From: Ignavibacteriaceae bacterium | GTDB lineage: Bacteria; Bacteroidota; Ignavibacteria; Ignavibacteriales; Ignavibacteriaceae | Direction: 5' to 3' | DNA length: 64,000 bases | Assembly (NCBI GenBank): GCA_013360295.1 | Contig: JABWCL010000015.1 | Location: 1 to 64,000 of the forward strand | Part shown: in pieces, positions 45,287 to 53,836 of the stretch | How the letters are laid out: each line of letters starts with the position of its first letter | How positions within the stretch are numbered: the stretch's first letter is position 1 | Made by a program: the position numbers and the translations under genes | Notes under the pieces: generated by a model | What the model was told of the DNA's origin: nothing | Databases searched by the model: none | Seen by the model: the letters and a program-made list of their open reading frames with translations, nothing else

Positions 45287-46030
45287 TCAATCTTTCACAC
45301 ACCGCACACTGAACCCATAATCCTTTTCTATGAGAGATAAAGTGATATTACTATAGTTGAATTGCAGGTTCATATAATTTGTAAAAGTAGAGTTGATTTG
45401 CGATGAACTTAAAAAGTAAGCGTTCGCGCCGATATTGCCGTAATACGCAACGTAGGGTTGACGGTAGCCTCCCAACAGGGCTGAGAACCCGCTTGTATTT
45501 GTCCCGACACCATTTTGTGAGGGTGATTGATATACACCCTGTCCTATAGCCTTTAATGCGTTACCGCCTGTACTTACTCCGCCGGCAGTATTTGATAATG
45601 TTGTAATTTCAGCAATCGTGGGAATATGCCAGCCGGTCGGGCATATTCCCTTAGCGCCTGACGTCGTCACATACTGCATTGCTTCATTCCATTGATAGAG
45701 CCCGCCGTAAGTATTACAATTGTTCTCATTGTCGCCATTACAATATTTTTCTATAATGCCGTTATCAGCTGCATTCTGACTTCCATTTATTCTTGTACCG
45801 ATATTCAGGTTTCGTGCAAACCAGCATTGTGAGCCGATTAAAACAGTAGGATAAACTTCCCCTCCGTAAAGCACCTTATCGCCGCAGGTAAAAGAATGAA
45901 ATGTAATAGAGTCCACATCCGAGGTATGGCTGAAAACCGATTCAGACCCTTTGATTATTTTGACATGATTCTGTGAATACACTGAAGTATAGCATAACAA
46001 TAGTATAAACATTAAAATGATTTTTTTCAT
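45287..46030 (-). CDS. FISUMP-domain secreted protein
   Basis: 247 residues from ATG 46030 (a TTG two codons earlier is in frame, but GGAAGGGAAA fits the ATG). Residues 1-19 are a signal peptide (ILMFILLLCYTSVYSQ). About residues 50-247 are the Fibrobacter succinogenes major paralogous (FISUMP) domain: YPTVLIGSQCWFARNLNIGT, YGGLYQWNEAMQY, GICPTGWHIPT and the terminal GFSVRCVKD. Such domains are surface or secreted and of unknown activity. It lies 17 bp downstream of the T9SS gene at 46048 on the same strand, likely one transcript. Confidence 0.9.
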   Translation of the reverse strand: MKKIILMFILLLCYTSVYSQNHVKIIKGSESVFSHTSDVDSITFHSFTCGDKVLYGGEVYPTVLIGSQCWFARNLNIGTRINGSQNAADNGIIEKYCNGDNENNCNTYGGLYQWNEAMQYVTTSGAKGICPTGWHIPTIAEITTLSNTAGGVSTGGNALKAIGQGVYQSPSQNGVGTNTSGFSALLGGYRQPYVAYYGNIGANAYFLSSSQINSTFTNYMNLQFNYSNITLSLIEKDYGFSVRCVKD

Positions 46031-46047
46031 TGTCAATTTCCCTTCCT

Positions 46048-46848
46048 TTATTTTATTAATAACATTTGTATGGTTGAAGAATAGTCTTTACCGTAAAGCC
46101 GGCAAATATATAGTCCGCTTGGGAGTCCGTCTCCGTCGAAGTTGATTTCGTAATCTCCTGCAATCTGCTCTGAATTTACAAGGTTTCTCACCTCACGCCC
46201 CAGAGCATCATACACAATAAGCTTTGTATAAGAATCCTCCGGAATCGAATAACTGATCGTTGTTGACGGATTAAACGGGTTTGGATAGTTTTGACGCAGA
46301 GTAAAATTTTCCGGAGCGCCGGACGAAATACTGACTGGATCGCTGTAGCTGAACGTCCCATCTGTATCTATCTGTTTAAGTCGGTAGAACAATTTCCCTT
46401 TTACCGTGACCGGATCGGTGAACGAATAATCTTTTGTGCTGTTGCTGTTTCCGTTCCCGGGTACAAATCCGGCTTTTTTCCATTCCTCGGATTTCTCAGA
46501 ACGCTTTTCAATTTCAAATCCGTAGTTGTTTACCTCCGTAGCCGTGCTCCATTTTAACAGAATATGAGGTCCCTTTCTGTGTGCCGTGAAATAGACCAGC
46601 TCTACCGGAAGCGGGTTTCCGCCGTCCTCGGTACCGAAAAACAATTTGTTTATATCGGTCATCTGCTTGTTTATGCTCGTAGCATTGGTAAGCAGGAAAG
46701 TTACCGTTGAACCGGAAAATGTAACTTTTTGTATTAATTCAATTGAAGTGCTGTTCGACGGATCACCGTTCTTGTATGATACTCCCAGGAAAGTCTGAGA
46801 ATAAAGCCACATAGGTAGAAGCGATAAAAATATTATTAATTTTTTCAA
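46048..46848 (-). CDS. Short T9SS-sorted secreted protein
   Basis: 266 residues starting at TTG 46848 (AAGGA 9 bases before). Signal peptide 1-17, a short N-terminal region, then a fibronectin-like stretch recurring in this group of proteins (NPLPVELVYFTAHRKGPHIL, LKWSTATEVNNYGFEIEKRS, FFYRLKQIDTDG-type) and a complete type A sorting domain (QNYPNPFNPSTTISYSIPED, LVYDALGREVRNLVN, SGLYICRL). So T9SS export to the surface. The gene at 52154 shares the LKWTTATEVNNRGFEIER segment. Confidence 0.88.
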   Translation of the reverse strand: MKKLIIFLSLLPMWLYSQTFLGVSYKNGDPSNSTSIELIQKVTFSGSTVTFLLTNATSINKQMTDINKLFFGTEDGGNPLPVELVYFTAHRKGPHILLKWSTATEVNNYGFEIEKRSEKSEEWKKAGFVPGNGNSNSTKDYSFTDPVTVKGKLFYRLKQIDTDGTFSYSDPVSISSGAPENFTLRQNYPNPFNPSTTISYSIPEDSYTKLIVYDALGREVRNLVNSEQIAGDYEINFDGDGLPSGLYICRLYGKDYSSTIQMLLIK

Positions 46849-46897
46849 TCAATGATTCCTTTTGGTAATAATTAATTTTCAGCGGGATGTTTGCCGA

Positions 46898-47089
46898 TCA
46901 AAGTAATGCCCAGTTAAAAGTTATGATCACAGCCATTGCCAGGCCGGCCCAGAAGAGTCTCGCTATTTTATCTTTTATCGTTTTTTTGGCTATATAGAGC
47001 TGATCATAATCAGAGTCCCTTATGTAATCTCCGTCCTTTATGTTCCAGTTGTGTAATTGCAGATTATGTTCCAAAAAATTCCTTTCCAT
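46898..47089 (-). CDS. 63-residue single-span membrane protein, paralogue of the 47110 gene
   Basis: 63 residues: a soluble N-terminus with WNIKDGDYIRDSDYDQ and one C-terminal helix (IARLFWAGLAMAVIITFNWA). The upstream neighbour encodes a similar protein, sharing W-(N/D)-I-x-(N/D)-G-D-Y-I-x-D, so the two form a tandem pair. No family recognised. Gap of 20 bp between them; 49 bp to the T9SS gene downstream. Confidence 0.6.
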   Translation of the reverse strand: MERNFLEHNLQLHNWNIKDGDYIRDSDYDQLYIAKKTIKDKIARLFWAGLAMAVIITFNWALL

Positions 47090-47109
47090 TTTAACTTTAG
47101 TTGGTGACC

Positions 47110-47313
47110 TTATATTTTAATCTTTGACGCGAATAACATAAAAAAGAACATTGCCCCGAAGGCCATTAAGCCCAGCGTAACATAGATGCCCGTGATTTCA
47201 CGTTTCCTTTCTTTTTTCGCAAGTTCGTGTTGTTTTACATAATTTGGCTCGTCCGGGATATAATCACCGTTCGCAATATCCCAGCCTGATTGGGGGATAA
47301 GTATATTTTTCAT
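47110..47313 (-). CDS. 67-residue single-span membrane protein, paralogue of the 46898 gene
   Basis: 67 residues: N-terminus with GWDIANGDYIPDEPNYVKQH, a charged helix KKERKREIT and one membrane segment (IYVTLGLMAFGAMFFFMLF). Shares the GDYI motif with its downstream partner. The shared soluble part is before the helix and the helices themselves differ, suggesting the motif is the functional part. ATG 47313 is preceded by AAAAGGAAC. Confidence 0.6.
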   Translation of the reverse strand: MKNILIPQSGWDIANGDYIPDEPNYVKQHELAKKERKREITGIYVTLGLMAFGAMFFFMLFASKIKI

Positions 47314-47440
47314 ATATGTTCCTTTTAATTATTATAAATATATTTTTCAGTTATCGATTTTATGGCCATTTATCCGTCAGAATTATATTTGCATTAAATA
47401 ATTCTGGAGTAATCCAAATATTTCATTATTCCCATTTTAT

Positions 47441-47788
47441 TTATTGCTTATGAACATAGTTTATCAGCATCGTCAGATCATCCTTGCCCAGAAAAGCCTT
47501 TGCTCCTGCGGACATTGCGGCATCCCTGAACACGCTCTTATCGTGAGCAGTCAGAATTATCACATTGGCAAGGGGATCATAGGTGATTATGTTTTTGGTT
47601 GCGGTCAAGCCGTCAACCTTCTTCATTTCAATATCCATAATCACATAATCGGGGTGGTTTGATTTATAGAGTTCAAACGCTTCCTCCCCGTCTTCTGCCT
47701 CAATAAACAGATCATACCGGTTTTTCAGCACTGAAGCGATCATTCTCCTTAATTTGGGATTATCGTCAACGGAGAGAATCTTAGTCAC
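47441..47788 (-). CDS. Single-domain response regulator (REC only)
   Basis: 115 residues from GTG 47788 (a TTG five codons earlier is in frame, but GGTGGAG is placed for the GTG). Receiver signature complete: ILSVDDNPKLRR, phospho-acceptor Asp in YVIMDIEMKKVDG, Thr in VIILTAHD and Lys in FLGKDD. With no output domain it must act by protein contact or as a phosphate shuttle. Its start overlaps a possible 41-codon frame. The cluster at 48849 or the large kinases may be its partner. Confidence 0.9.
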   Translation of the reverse strand: MTKILSVDDNPKLRRMIASVLKNRYDLFIEAEDGEEAFELYKSNHPDYVIMDIEMKKVDGLTATKNIITYDPLANVIILTAHDKSVFRDAAMSAGAKAFLGKDDLTMLINYVHKQ

Positions 47789-47906
47789 ATCTCCACCCTG
47801 CAATTAGAAATTTCGGCGCTGATACGGAAGATTTTTTGCCCCTCAGTGTTACGTGCTTGGCGCCAGGAAAATATCCTTCGCGCAGGGTCCTGCCGGTTAA
47901 GTTCAT
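47781..47906 (-). CDS. Possible 41-residue leader frame overlapping the REC gene
   Basis: From ATG 47906 (AGAGAGAAT upstream) a 41-residue frame MNLTGRTLREGYFPGAKHVT... runs to TAA 47781, overlapping the GTG of the regulator gene by 8 bp. The overlap style suggests translational coupling, but the product has no recognisable domain and the region may simply be the regulator's leader. Confidence 0.25.
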   Translation of the reverse strand: MNLTGRTLREGYFPGAKHVTLRGKKSSVSAPKFLIAGWRCD

Positions 47907-47981
47907 ATTGATTCTCTCTTTATGTGTGAAAACGAAAAATTAACGAAATGAAATTACAGAGGAGACCTAATGGAGGACAAT

Positions 47982-48022
47982 GAGTGTAACCACTCAATTA
48001 TCTAAGTGGTTCCACCTAGGTG
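47982..48022. promoter_or_regulatory. Cluster of inverted repeats: AACCACT-N9-AAGTGGTT and CACCTAGGTG
   Basis: GAGTG-N4-CACTC (47982-47995) overlaps AACCACT (47988-47994), which pairs with AGTGGTT (48005-48011), directly followed by the palindrome CACCTAGGTG (about 48013-48022). AAGTGGTTCCACC here matches AAGTGGTTACTACC at 6634-6647, also upstream of a regulator gene. Probably a protein-binding site. Confidence 0.4.
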
Positions 48023-48069
48023 AAGCGGGAATCAGGGATCAGGGAGCAGAGATCAGAGACCAGGGTTTT

Positions 48070-48110
48070 CAATGATCAATTATCAATGGACAACGATCAA
48101 TGATCAAATT
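48070..48110. repeat. ATGATCAAT-type short repeats
   Basis: Several imperfect copies of CAATGATCAAT are packed in about 40 bp; a similar run lies at about 56248-56282 after another gene. They look like dispersed, decaying intergenic repeats. Confidence 0.5.
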
Positions 48111-48232
48111 TTTTTTTGAGCGGTCTCCCCGATTGAAGGACAGCTATTATTCCCGGCTATTTTTGCAGGGAATTGGGAACTGGGGAATTAAGGTTAAGAA
48201 ATTCTTAATTCATAATTCTTAATTTTTAATTC

Positions 48233-48874
48233 TTAAAGTTTTTCTTTGTTATCAAGCGCGAAGCGGAGGAGGGCATTGCCGCCGGACAGGTTAAGCTTTT
48301 TGCAAATATTGTTTCGGTGGTTTTCTACCGTCCTGTATGAGATGAACAGTTCCGCGGCGATCTCTTTTGTGGTTTTGTTTAGTGCTACATATTTCAGGAT
48401 CTTTCTTTCGGTCAGCGTTAGTGCTGATAATGACGATGATAAAATTCCTGAGTCGGGAGCTTTGTCTTTCAGTAAAATGTCTGAGAGTTCACTGCTGATG
48501 TATTTACCGCCGGATAACACTTTGTCCAGGCATAGCTTTATTTCTACAAGCGCGGTATCTTTAAGAAGAAATCCCGCGGCTCCGTATTCAAGCGCCGCGC
48601 TGAGCAACGAAGCATCTTTGTAAGCGGTATTGATGATAATCCTGGTGCCGGTTTTCTTTTTCGCGATTTCTTTCAGTATCTCGATGCCGCCGAGTCCGGG
48701 CATATTGATGTCTATCAGAGCCAGATCAGGTTCGGTTTTTTCTATCAAACGGAGCGCTTCCAAACCATCCCCGGCTTCACCTGTAATTATCATTCCCGGG
48801 TATCCGGCGATCAGTGATTTCATTCCCTGGCGGACTATCGGGTGGTCATCAGCTATTATTATCGAGTATTCCAT
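48233..48874 (-). CDS. NarL/FixJ-family response regulator, partner of the adjacent sensor kinase
   Basis: 213 residues: receiver (about 3-120; IIADDHPIVRQGM, phospho-acceptor Asp in LALIDINMPGLGG, Lys in FLLKDT) and a LuxR-type helix-turn-helix (about 148-205; LTERKILKYVALNKTTKEIA and RTVENHRNNICKKLNLS). Its start lies inside the end of the kinase gene (26-bp overlap), which defines the pair as a co-translated two-component system. Confidence 0.94.
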   Translation of the reverse strand: MEYSIIIADDHPIVRQGMKSLIAGYPGMIITGEAGDGLEALRLIEKTEPDLALIDINMPGLGGIEILKEIAKKKTGTRIIINTAYKDASLLSAALEYGAAGFLLKDTALVEIKLCLDKVLSGGKYISSELSDILLKDKAPDSGILSSSLSALTLTERKILKYVALNKTTKEIAAELFISYRTVENHRNNICKKLNLSGGNALLRFALDNKEKL

Positions 48875-51800
48875 TTAATTTCTCTTTCGTAACAGGAATT
48901 TTTATATGAATTGTTGTTCCGCCGTTAATCGCGGAGTTAATATGATATTCCCCCCTTAAAATTCTTGCCCGTTCAATTATTCCCGTCAGCCCCATTCCCT
49001 TTGTGACAGTATTGTTTTCCAAAACCAGTTTAGCATCAAATCCCTTCCCGTTATCTTTGACAAGCAGATTAATGAAATCCTCCTCGCGCGAGATAATCAC
49101 GGTAATAAGTTCCGCCCCGGAGTGTTTTATCACATTGTTCATTATCTCCTGAACGATCCTGAAAATAAGAATTTCGTTATCCTTCTCCACCAGGCCGTCT
49201 ATTGGATTAATCTCGTGCTCAATCTTCATTTCAGTTGCTTTCTGAACGTTTGACATCAGCTGTTTAAGTGTCTCCGTCAATCCGAGACGGTCAAGCTGAA
49301 CAGGCCTCAGGTTCTGCGCGATCTTCCGTGATTCGTCAAGCGCTTCCCCCGCGAGAGTTGAGATCTCGGTCAGGTGTCCGGCGGAGTCGTCAGCCTGTTT
49401 GTTATCGCGCAGCGCGATGAGCGCGTAGTTCTTTATGAGCAACAAATTCTGCGCGAGGCTGTCGTGAATCTCTCCCGCGATCCTTTTCCTTTCACTTTCC
49501 TGCGATTCGATCAGTTGTCTTGCCAGCTCTTCTCTCTGACGCGCCTTTTTCTTAAAAATTCTGACACGCCAAAAATAAAAACTTGGGCCAGATAATATAA
49601 ATATGAAAACTACAAGGGCGATGAACCAGTTCGAAAGCCAGAACGGAGGAAAGATAATAATCCCAAGCTGTGCCGGGACCTCGCTCCAGACACCGCTGTT
49701 ATTTGCCGCTCTTATTAGTAGCGTATATTCTCCAGGAGGGAGTTTTTCAAAAACAATTTCGCGCCTGCCGCCAATATTTATCCATTCATCGTCTGAGCCT
49801 GCCAACTTATAACTATACCTGTTTTTTAATGGTTCGGTAAAACTTAATGCCGTGAACGCAACCAGAAGGCTGCGGTGATTATAGGGCAGTTCAAGAATAC
49901 CTGTGTGGCTTACAGGTTCATTGTTATGCCAGACTCCGGATATTTTAACGGGAGGTGGAACCCGGTTTTCTCGTACTGCATTTGTATTAATGGAGGCGAT
50001 GCCGTTTACGGTGGGGAACCAAACTCTTCCGTCGGGCGAAAATGCCGAGTTAGGGGAGAATCCCCCGTTAGTCTCGCTGTTTATCATCCCGCTGCCCGCG
50101 GTGAAAATCAGAGATGTGATGTATTTCTCTTTTCCATCAAAAAAACTCTCTAAACTATTTTTTGTAACGGCAAAGATACCCCTGTTGCATCCCATCCAAA
50201 GCCTGCCGTAATCATCTTCCAATATGTGTGAAACAAGGTTATCGTAGAGCCCTCCTTTTGTGGTAATCACGGAAACAATGCCGTTACTTAGCCTTGCAAG
50301 CCCAGCCCCGTAAGTGCCGATCCATAAATTATTCTCATCATCCTCGTAAAGAGCCCGCACTGTTTTTGAAGGTATTGACTCTGAACCGGGGAAATCAATA
50401 ACCTTTCCCCCGCGGATTTTTGATAACCCTCCTCCGGTGCCCACCCACAGTGACCCGTCACGCGATAATAAAAATGATCTTATCTCATTACTCTTTAATC
50501 CTGAGGATGTATCATACCGGTTAACTGATCCGCGTTCTGTCAGTTCGTAAATCCCGTTTGCCAGCGAACCAAACCAGATACTTCCGCCCGCCTCAGTTAT
50601 TGCGAGTACAACCTTTGCGGCGATTTCCTTTACATTTATGATCTTTATCCTGCCGCTTCGGGTGGTGTTTTTCCAGTCTCTTAACAGGTACACACCGCCT
50701 CCCCAGGTGCCTATCCAGAGATCTCCGTTTGAATCCTCATATAGCGACCAAACACATTCGTTCGGGAGTGATGGGGCGGCGATCAGTGTTCGATGATTAT
50801 TTCCTTTATCAATAATGCTTATACCGCCGCAATTAATACCTGAGAGGAGGCTGCCGTTTCGTGTAAGTAGAACGGATGTGAAGTTGTTGATTGAAGAAGG
50901 GTGAGTATTCCTAAAAGTGTTGATACGGCTCTTCCGAAGCTGCATCAGGCCTGAAGTTTTTGTCCCGAGCCAATAATTTCCTTCTCTGTCTTCCAAGAAA
51001 GTAAAAATTTCATTGTCTGAAAGCTCGTCTCCCCTGGTGTAATTATGTACAGTTTGACCGTCGAAAATATTTATTCCTTTGTCAGTAGCAAACCAAATAT
51101 TGCCGTTCGAGTCCTGGTTGATTCTCCTGACCCAGTAAGAAAGGAGCTTGATTTTTGGGAATTGTTTTTCTTTTGAGTTGCCCGGAAAGTATTGTATGTT
51201 ATAATCCCTTCGGCATACCCAGAGATTATTATCTTTATCAAAGAACGGTGCAATAGCAAGTTCATTCCCCGCGGAGAAATCAAAACCTGAAAGAATAAAA
51301 GCCCGTCCGTTAAATTTCAGGCAGACACTCCCCGACGCAACGAAAATGTTTTCATTTTTGTCTTTGAAGAGATAATAGTTTTTCTCCGCTCCGGTGACGT
51401 TATTAAAAATCTGTTCTTCTTTGCCATTCAACCGGATCAATGCTCCCGATAATGTTTGTATCCATACGGCGTTTTCCGAATCTTTCATTATAGCGAGGAT
51501 AGACTCGTTATCAGGTATGCCTTTAATCTTTACCCTCCTGAAGTTATCATTCTTGTAAACTACAATTCCCCCGCCTTCAAACCCAATCCACAATTCGCCA
51601 TTAATTTCGGACATAGTCAGCACCCTGTCGGTGTTCATCTCGGGTGTATTTGACGTATTGAAGTGTGTGAATTCTACTCCGTCGAACCGTGCGACACCGC
51701 CGAACGTACCGATCCATATATATCCGTCCGAAGACTGAACAAGGCTTTTCACGGTATTCTGCGGAAGACCGTTTTCGATATTCCACGATTTTACCAAAAA

Positions 51801-51890
51801 CCTGACCTTGTCTCCGGCGTAGTTATCCTCGCAAAACACGGACAGCAAAATGACAATAAAAAGAAATAATCCGGCCAGTGGTTTATTCAT
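48849..51890 (-). CDS. Two-component sensor kinase with periplasmic two-propeller and Y_Y_Y domain
   Basis: 1013 residues from ATG 51890 (a TTG four codons earlier is in frame; neither has a strong ribosome site). Signal or anchor helix 1-25, then about 14 regulator-propeller repeats (GLPQNTVKSLVQSSDGYIWI, LWIGTYGAGLARL) to about residue 600, a Y_Y_Y domain (about 650-740; NRYSYKLAGSDDEW), one membrane helix (about 748-775), HisKA_3 (H809 in AGEIHDSLAQNLLLI) and HATPase (NNVIKHSGAE, DNGKGFD, GMGLTGI). The architecture is that of hybrid sensors of polysaccharide-like ligands, without the AraC domain. Overlaps the regulator gene by 26 bp. Confidence 0.94.
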   Translation of the reverse strand: MNKPLAGLFLFIVILLSVFCEDNYAGDKVRFLVKSWNIENGLPQNTVKSLVQSSDGYIWIGTFGGVARFDGVEFTHFNTSNTPEMNTDRVLTMSEINGELWIGFEGGGIVVYKNDNFRRVKIKGIPDNESILAIMKDSENAVWIQTLSGALIRLNGKEEQIFNNVTGAEKNYYLFKDKNENIFVASGSVCLKFNGRAFILSGFDFSAGNELAIAPFFDKDNNLWVCRRDYNIQYFPGNSKEKQFPKIKLLSYWVRRINQDSNGNIWFATDKGINIFDGQTVHNYTRGDELSDNEIFTFLEDREGNYWLGTKTSGLMQLRKSRINTFRNTHPSSINNFTSVLLTRNGSLLSGINCGGISIIDKGNNHRTLIAAPSLPNECVWSLYEDSNGDLWIGTWGGGVYLLRDWKNTTRSGRIKIINVKEIAAKVVLAITEAGGSIWFGSLANGIYELTERGSVNRYDTSSGLKSNEIRSFLLSRDGSLWVGTGGGLSKIRGGKVIDFPGSESIPSKTVRALYEDDENNLWIGTYGAGLARLSNGIVSVITTKGGLYDNLVSHILEDDYGRLWMGCNRGIFAVTKNSLESFFDGKEKYITSLIFTAGSGMINSETNGGFSPNSAFSPDGRVWFPTVNGIASINTNAVRENRVPPPVKISGVWHNNEPVSHTGILELPYNHRSLLVAFTALSFTEPLKNRYSYKLAGSDDEWINIGGRREIVFEKLPPGEYTLLIRAANNSGVWSEVPAQLGIIIFPPFWLSNWFIALVVFIFILSGPSFYFWRVRIFKKKARQREELARQLIESQESERKRIAGEIHDSLAQNLLLIKNYALIALRDNKQADDSAGHLTEISTLAGEALDESRKIAQNLRPVQLDRLGLTETLKQLMSNVQKATEMKIEHEINPIDGLVEKDNEILIFRIVQEIMNNVIKHSGAELITVIISREEDFINLLVKDNGKGFDAKLVLENNTVTKGMGLTGIIERARILRGEYHINSAINGGTTIHIKIPVTKEKLNGILDNNS

Positions 51891-51985
51891 TAAGGAAATC
51901 AATTGAAAAAATATTGAGGGTTATAAGTAACACGTTCAAATTTAAGAATAACTGAACAAAAAATCTATAATTGAACTTAATTTAA

Positions 51986-52013
51986 TAAAAAACCCCGGCG
52001 TAAAACCCGGGGT
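51986..52013 (-). terminator. Rho-independent terminator after the T9SS gene at 52154
   Basis: On the minus strand the stem ACCCCGG (51992-51998) with CCGGGGT (52007-52013) and an 8-base loop is followed by TTTTTTATT. It lies about 140 bp beyond the stop of the 52154 gene, past a tandem repeat array. Confidence 0.8.
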
Positions 52014-52014
52014 C

Positions 52015-52144
52015 AAAATAAAACTGTAGTGCAGGCGCCGTGTATAAAATAAAAATGTGGCGCAGGCGCCGGATGTAAAATAAAACTGTAGTGCAGGCGC
52101 CACGTGTAAAATAAAACTGTAGCGCAGGTCGCGACCTGCGCTAC
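52015..52144. repeat. Four-copy 31-bp tandem repeat ending in a 26-bp perfect palindrome
   Basis: Units start at 52015, 52046, 52077 and 52108, exactly 31 bp apart. Each reads AAAATAAAA-CTGTAG(T/C)GCAGG then CGCC, with the self-complementary GGCGCC in the first three. The last unit ends in a perfect 26-bp palindrome at 52119-52144 whose core is GCAGGTCGCGACCTGC, the same as at 45122-45137. The array lies between a gene stop and its terminator and so is transcribed. Confidence 0.8.
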
Positions 52145-52153
52145 AAAAATTTG

Positions 52154-53836
52154 TTATTTGAGAACAGAAAGTTTCTTTGTTGAGGTGAAACTTCCGGCGG
52201 TCATCTTATAGAGATAAACGCCGCTTGAAAGTCCTTCAGCGCTGAGTGTTAATGAGTGAACACCCGCGTCCATTTTCGAGTTAACAAGAGTACTGACTTC
52301 CCTGCCTGTCATATCATATAATTTTATGACAACGTTTTCCTGTGAGGGGAGCGAGAAGGAGATCTTTGTTTCAGGATTGAACGGATTTGGATAGTTCTGC
52401 GCAAGGTCAAATGATACAGGGGCAATATAATCTACAAGTACTGCCTTGCTGTATGTGTTTCTGCCGTCAAAGTCGATCTGTTTCAGACGATATGAAACTG
52501 AAGAAGCGCTGAGCGCGGAAATATCATCGCTGAAATAATAGGATTTAGCTTCGGTTGTGGTTCCGAATCCCGCCTTATATCCGACAGTGATCCAGGAGCC
52601 TTCGCCGGCCATTCTTTCAATTTCGAATCCGCGGTTATTAACTTCGGTAGCGGTTGTCCATTTAAGGTCAACGTTATTTCCATTCTGCATCGCGGTAAAT
52701 GAAGTGAGTTCAACCGGGATAAGATCGCCGATATATTTCCTTACGCCGCCAACAGTAGCGCTGGTATTGAAAGCGCCAGCCCAGCCTGATGTGGTTCCCG
52801 CGAAGTCAACGTTAAGGAACTGAGTTCCTGAAGTATTAGCGAAGTCTGTCCAGGTAAGTCCGCCGTCGAAGCTGTAAGATGCGCCTGACATTCCGGTTGC
52901 GGCGCCGGTGCTGACCCAGGTGTTAAAAGAGCCGGGGACATAGCAATAATCGTTTGTATAGAAAGGACCATTAGCAATGAGTGTAACCCAATTTGCGCCG
53001 CCGTCAGTTGTGCGGTAAGCCGCGCCGGTTGAAGGATTCTGGATGATTCCGTAAAGAGCATCCTTCATAACGATCTTAAACTGGTTGTTGCCCATCGGTG
53101 TGGTGGAAACCGTCCAGTTGAGTCCTTTATCGGTTGATTTGAATATTCTACCATAGTTGGTTGTGAACCAGACAGTATTGCCGACAACTGAATAATAACC
53201 AACAACGCCATACTCATCCGCGGCAGCAGGAGCGGGGATGTTTCCGGTTGGAACGCGTGTCCAGTTTGTGCCGCCATTGGTTGTGGTGTAGAGTTCGAAG
53301 TAACCGCCGTTAGGATCGCCCATACAGAATCCGTCGTTATCGTTCCAGAAATGAACAACATTTGGGAAACCGGCAGGACCTGCAAATGTGGCTGTGGACT
53401 GGTGGGTCCAGGTTGTGCCGCCATCGGTAGTCGCGAGAATTCTTCCGCCGCCGGAAGAAGCGTTAAAAACAGGCATCCATGCTTTCGATCCGCTTGTTGC
53501 GTAGATCATAGAAGAACCCCAACCCGAAGCATAACCTGAGATTGTCCCGGCTGTCCAGAGTGTACCGCCGTTAATAGTGCGGGTGTATTCAACGATGTAG
53601 GTCGTGGTTGAGGTTCCGTTATAAGCGGCGCCCCAGCAGACATTCGCATCAACAGCTTTCATATAATTGATACCGCGGGATGCGGTCGCGAATCCGGATG
53701 CCTGGTCAACCCAGATACCGGTCTCAACAAAGTTAACAACTCTGCTTATCGATGGGTGTTTGACCTTCTCGGGCATACCAAAAACAACGGCTGTAAGAAC
53801 AAGGAATGACAGAAGAAAAGAAGTAAAGTGCTTCAT
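52154..53836 (-). CDS. T9SS-sorted secreted protein with Ycf48/BNR-like propeller
   Basis: 560 residues. ATG 53836 follows a very good site (AAGGAG). Signal peptide 1-20. About residues 40-370 hold six or seven propeller repeats of the Asp-box/photosystem II stability type (TTDGGTTWTHQ, TTNGGTNWTRV, STDKGLNWTV, TTDGGANWVTL, SFDGGLTWTDF). Then the PVELTSFTAMQNGNNVDLKW and TATEVNNRGFEIERM segment also present at 46048, and a type A sorting domain (LAQNYPNPFNPETKISFSLP, LYDMTGREVSTLVN, SGVYLYKM). Surface-exposed or released; target unknown. Confidence 0.9.
   Translation of the reverse strand: MKHFTSFLLSFLVLTAVVFGMPEKVKHPSISRVVNFVETGIWVDQASGFATASRGINYMKAVDANVCWGAAYNGTSTTTYIVEYTRTINGGTLWTAGTISGYASGWGSSMIYATSGSKAWMPVFNASSGGGRILATTDGGTTWTHQSTATFAGPAGFPNVVHFWNDNDGFCMGDPNGGYFELYTTTNGGTNWTRVPTGNIPAPAAADEYGVVGYYSVVGNTVWFTTNYGRIFKSTDKGLNWTVSTTPMGNNQFKIVMKDALYGIIQNPSTGAAYRTTDGGANWVTLIANGPFYTNDYCYVPGSFNTWVSTGAATGMSGASYSFDGGLTWTDFANTSGTQFLNVDFAGTTSGWAGAFNTSATVGGVRKYIGDLIPVELTSFTAMQNGNNVDLKWTTATEVNNRGFEIERMAGEGSWITVGYKAGFGTTTEAKSYYFSDDISALSASSVSYRLKQIDFDGRNTYSKAVLVDYIAPVSFDLAQNYPNPFNPETKISFSLPSQENVVIKLYDMTGREVSTLVNSKMDAGVHSLTLSAEGLSSGVYLYKMTAGSFTSTKKLSVLK

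Larger units (their letters stand above)
47804..48232. other. Intergenic region with operator-like inverted repeats and AT-rich repeats
   Basis: About 430 bp between two minus-strand regulator genes. It contains the inverted-repeat cluster at 47982-48022, a run of imperfect GATCAGGGA copies (48030-48065), ATGATCAAT copies (48070-48110) and an AATTCTTAATTTTTAATTC element (about 48205-48235) next to the stop of the upstream gene. Apart from the 41-codon frame, no gene. Confidence 0.5.

Noticed and set aside
52015-52144. Possible small CRISPR array
   Set aside because: The 31-bp units follow each other directly with no variable spacers, and no cas genes are present; it is a tandem repeat.
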